Below, one piece after another: positions 62,823-64,000 of a stretch of 64,000 nucleotides of DNA. Position 1 is the first letter of the stretch, and each line of letters opens with the position of its first letter. Source of the stretch: Leishmania mexicana MHOM/GT/2001/U1103 (lineage: Eukaryota > Euglenozoa > Kinetoplastea > Trypanosomatida > Trypanosomatidae); assembly GCF_000234665.1 (NCBI RefSeq), contig NC_018330.1, forward strand, positions 124,001 to 188,000, read 5' to 3'. A model generated the notes under the pieces. The model was not told where the DNA came from and did not search any database. It worked only from the letters and a program-made list of their open reading frames with translations. A program made the position numbers and the translations under genes.

Positions 62823-64000
62823 GATGCGCCGTGGGGGTTCCCGATCTGCAGGCAACACGCGAGGATCGACGACGGGAGAAGGAGCTGCGAAAGCAGCCAA
62901 AGACGCACACACAAACGAAGAGGGCAAACAAAGGATGCGGCGAGACCGTGCCGACGAAGCGAGAGCGCAGCAGCAGGTGAGCGCTGACGAGGGGAGAGGG
63001 GGAGGAGAGTAGACGCACACGCAGCCTTAAACAAAACGAGAGAGAGGAAGTGATGGACACGTTGAGTTAGCCGGGCAAGCACTACACACAAAGAGCAGCA
63101 CAATAAAGTATGAAAAAGGAGCAAGCGAGAGAGTGAGCGTCGGCAATCGCGATACTCGACGCACCCTGAGGAACAACAGAGACGGGAACCCATAAACAAA
63201 AACCGTGTCGGTGTTTCGGTCACACACACACACATACGCTTGTCAACCTTGAAAGTGCAGTGCGCCCAAGGAGCTGGGGAAACCGAAGAGGGGGAGAAAA
63301 CGAGGGGGAGCAGCGGCTGTGGGAGCGACGACGAAGCAAAGCAGGCAGACAAAATACGGGTTGGGCGTGTTGGGGAGGAAAGGAGAAGGGGAAGGGAGGG
63401 AGGGGGTTGGCACGCAGAGAGGAAAACGGAGGAACAGTGAGAAAGACGTACCTTTACCCATGCTCCTTCTGTTGTTGGGATACGTATATCTGCCCAGCGA
63501 CTCCCACCGTTAGCCGACTCGATATCGCAACGGGGAGAGAATAATGACCCTGGGCGCCACCGCCTCTCGCTCGGTTGCTGCACAGATGAGGACGGGAAAC
63601 ACTGGAGAGCGTTTTCCTTTTTCTTCGAAGGGACCTTCACGAATTACCACGAGAGCGCGTATTGAGACGCGCACAGCACAACGCGCATGCACAGCGGAGG
63701 CGGTGGAAGAAAGGCGCGCACCATTGGCGTGTGCGTGTGCGTGTGCGTGTATTTCGGGGGAGGGGGAGGGGGCCGGATGTGTGTCAGCACACGCAAGGAG
63801 AGAAGTACACCGCGTGCAGAGAGAGTTTACACGTGAGTGCGCAGGGGGAAGAGGGGATGCGGAGCAGATCGTAAGAAGGGGAAGCGAGAGGGCGGGGAAA
63901 ACATGACAACACTAAGAGGAGGCGACTTTGCTGGCTTTGATGCGGCAACGTGGCAGCGTGCCAAGGGAAGGCGCCTGTGTGTGTGTGTGTGTGTGTGTGT
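62823..64000. other. Upstream flank of the lipid kinase gene at the window edge
   Basis: About 1.2 kb. The plus strand is purine-rich. On the coding strand possible acceptors occur as TTTCGCAG and CCTGCAG within 100 bases of the kinase ATG. A mixed-composition stretch at about 63460-63700 and a (TG)n tract at 63976-64000 are the only distinct features. The window ends before any further gene. Confidence 0.55.
63976..64000. repeat. (TG)12 microsatellite cut by the window edge
   Basis: TG units run to the last base of the window, so the true length is not known. Confidence 0.95.

Noticed and set aside
63460..63700. Mixed-composition stretch upstream of the lipid kinase
   Set aside because: The frames on both strands are short (60 and 120 codons) and the longer runs into a GTGCGT repeat; evidence is too weak for a gene.

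Overview
The window reads as nuclear DNA of a trypanosomatid, most probably a Leishmania-like member of the Leishmaniinae. Every convincing protein-coding gene lies on the minus strand and is a single intronless ORF with strongly G/C-ending codons. Neighbouring genes are separated by 0.6-4 kb of purine-rich (on the plus strand) sequence, which is pyrimidine-rich on the coding strand as expected for trans-splicing signals. This is the layout of one directional polycistronic unit, transcribed from right to left. From memory only, the order (paired 10 kDa chaperonins, a protein disulfide isomerase, a sphingosine kinase) fits Leishmania chromosome 26; this was not checked against any database.

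In transcription order (right to left): sphingosine/diacylglycerol-kinase-family lipid kinase (60072-62822); pentapeptide-repeat protein (56481-57998); syntaxin-6-like Qc-SNARE (54751-55503); EMC subunit 7 (52767-53444); membrane-anchored thioredoxin-like protein (51206-51709); protein disulfide isomerase (49083-50222); axonemal CFAP61 (43117-47490); 10 kDa chaperonin copy 2 (41849-42151); tandem hot-dog thioesterase-like protein (38794-40038); chaperonin copy 1 (37623-37925); PPR protein with a C-terminal membrane helix (34675-35892); taxilin-like coiled coil (32162-33160); probable mitochondrial protein (29523-31538); a 4 kb gene-poor gap holding a coding-like island; ApaG-domain protein (23690-25456); roadblock/LC7 protein (22372-22824); 702-residue membrane protein with a C-terminal domain resembling SPOUT methyltransferases (19168-21276); type II membrane glycosyltransferase (16299-18077); large protein of unknown function (11467-14925); a frameshifted pseudogene (about 8479-9894); leucine-rich-repeat protein (5876-7297); non-canonical poly(A) polymerase (2596-4380); GPN-loop GTPase 2 (275-1255).

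The most notable features are: the two chaperonin genes, which share an identical 341 bp block ending exactly at the start codon; the multi-frame pseudogene; the island at about 27340-28600 in the largest gap; predicted splice acceptors that nearly touch several start codons; a run of consecutive endoplasmic-reticulum and secretory genes; and the SPOUT-like tail on a membrane protein. No tRNA, rRNA, CRISPR array or intact mobile element was found. No clearly new multi-gene system is visible: most of the window is ordinary housekeeping and flagellar gene content.
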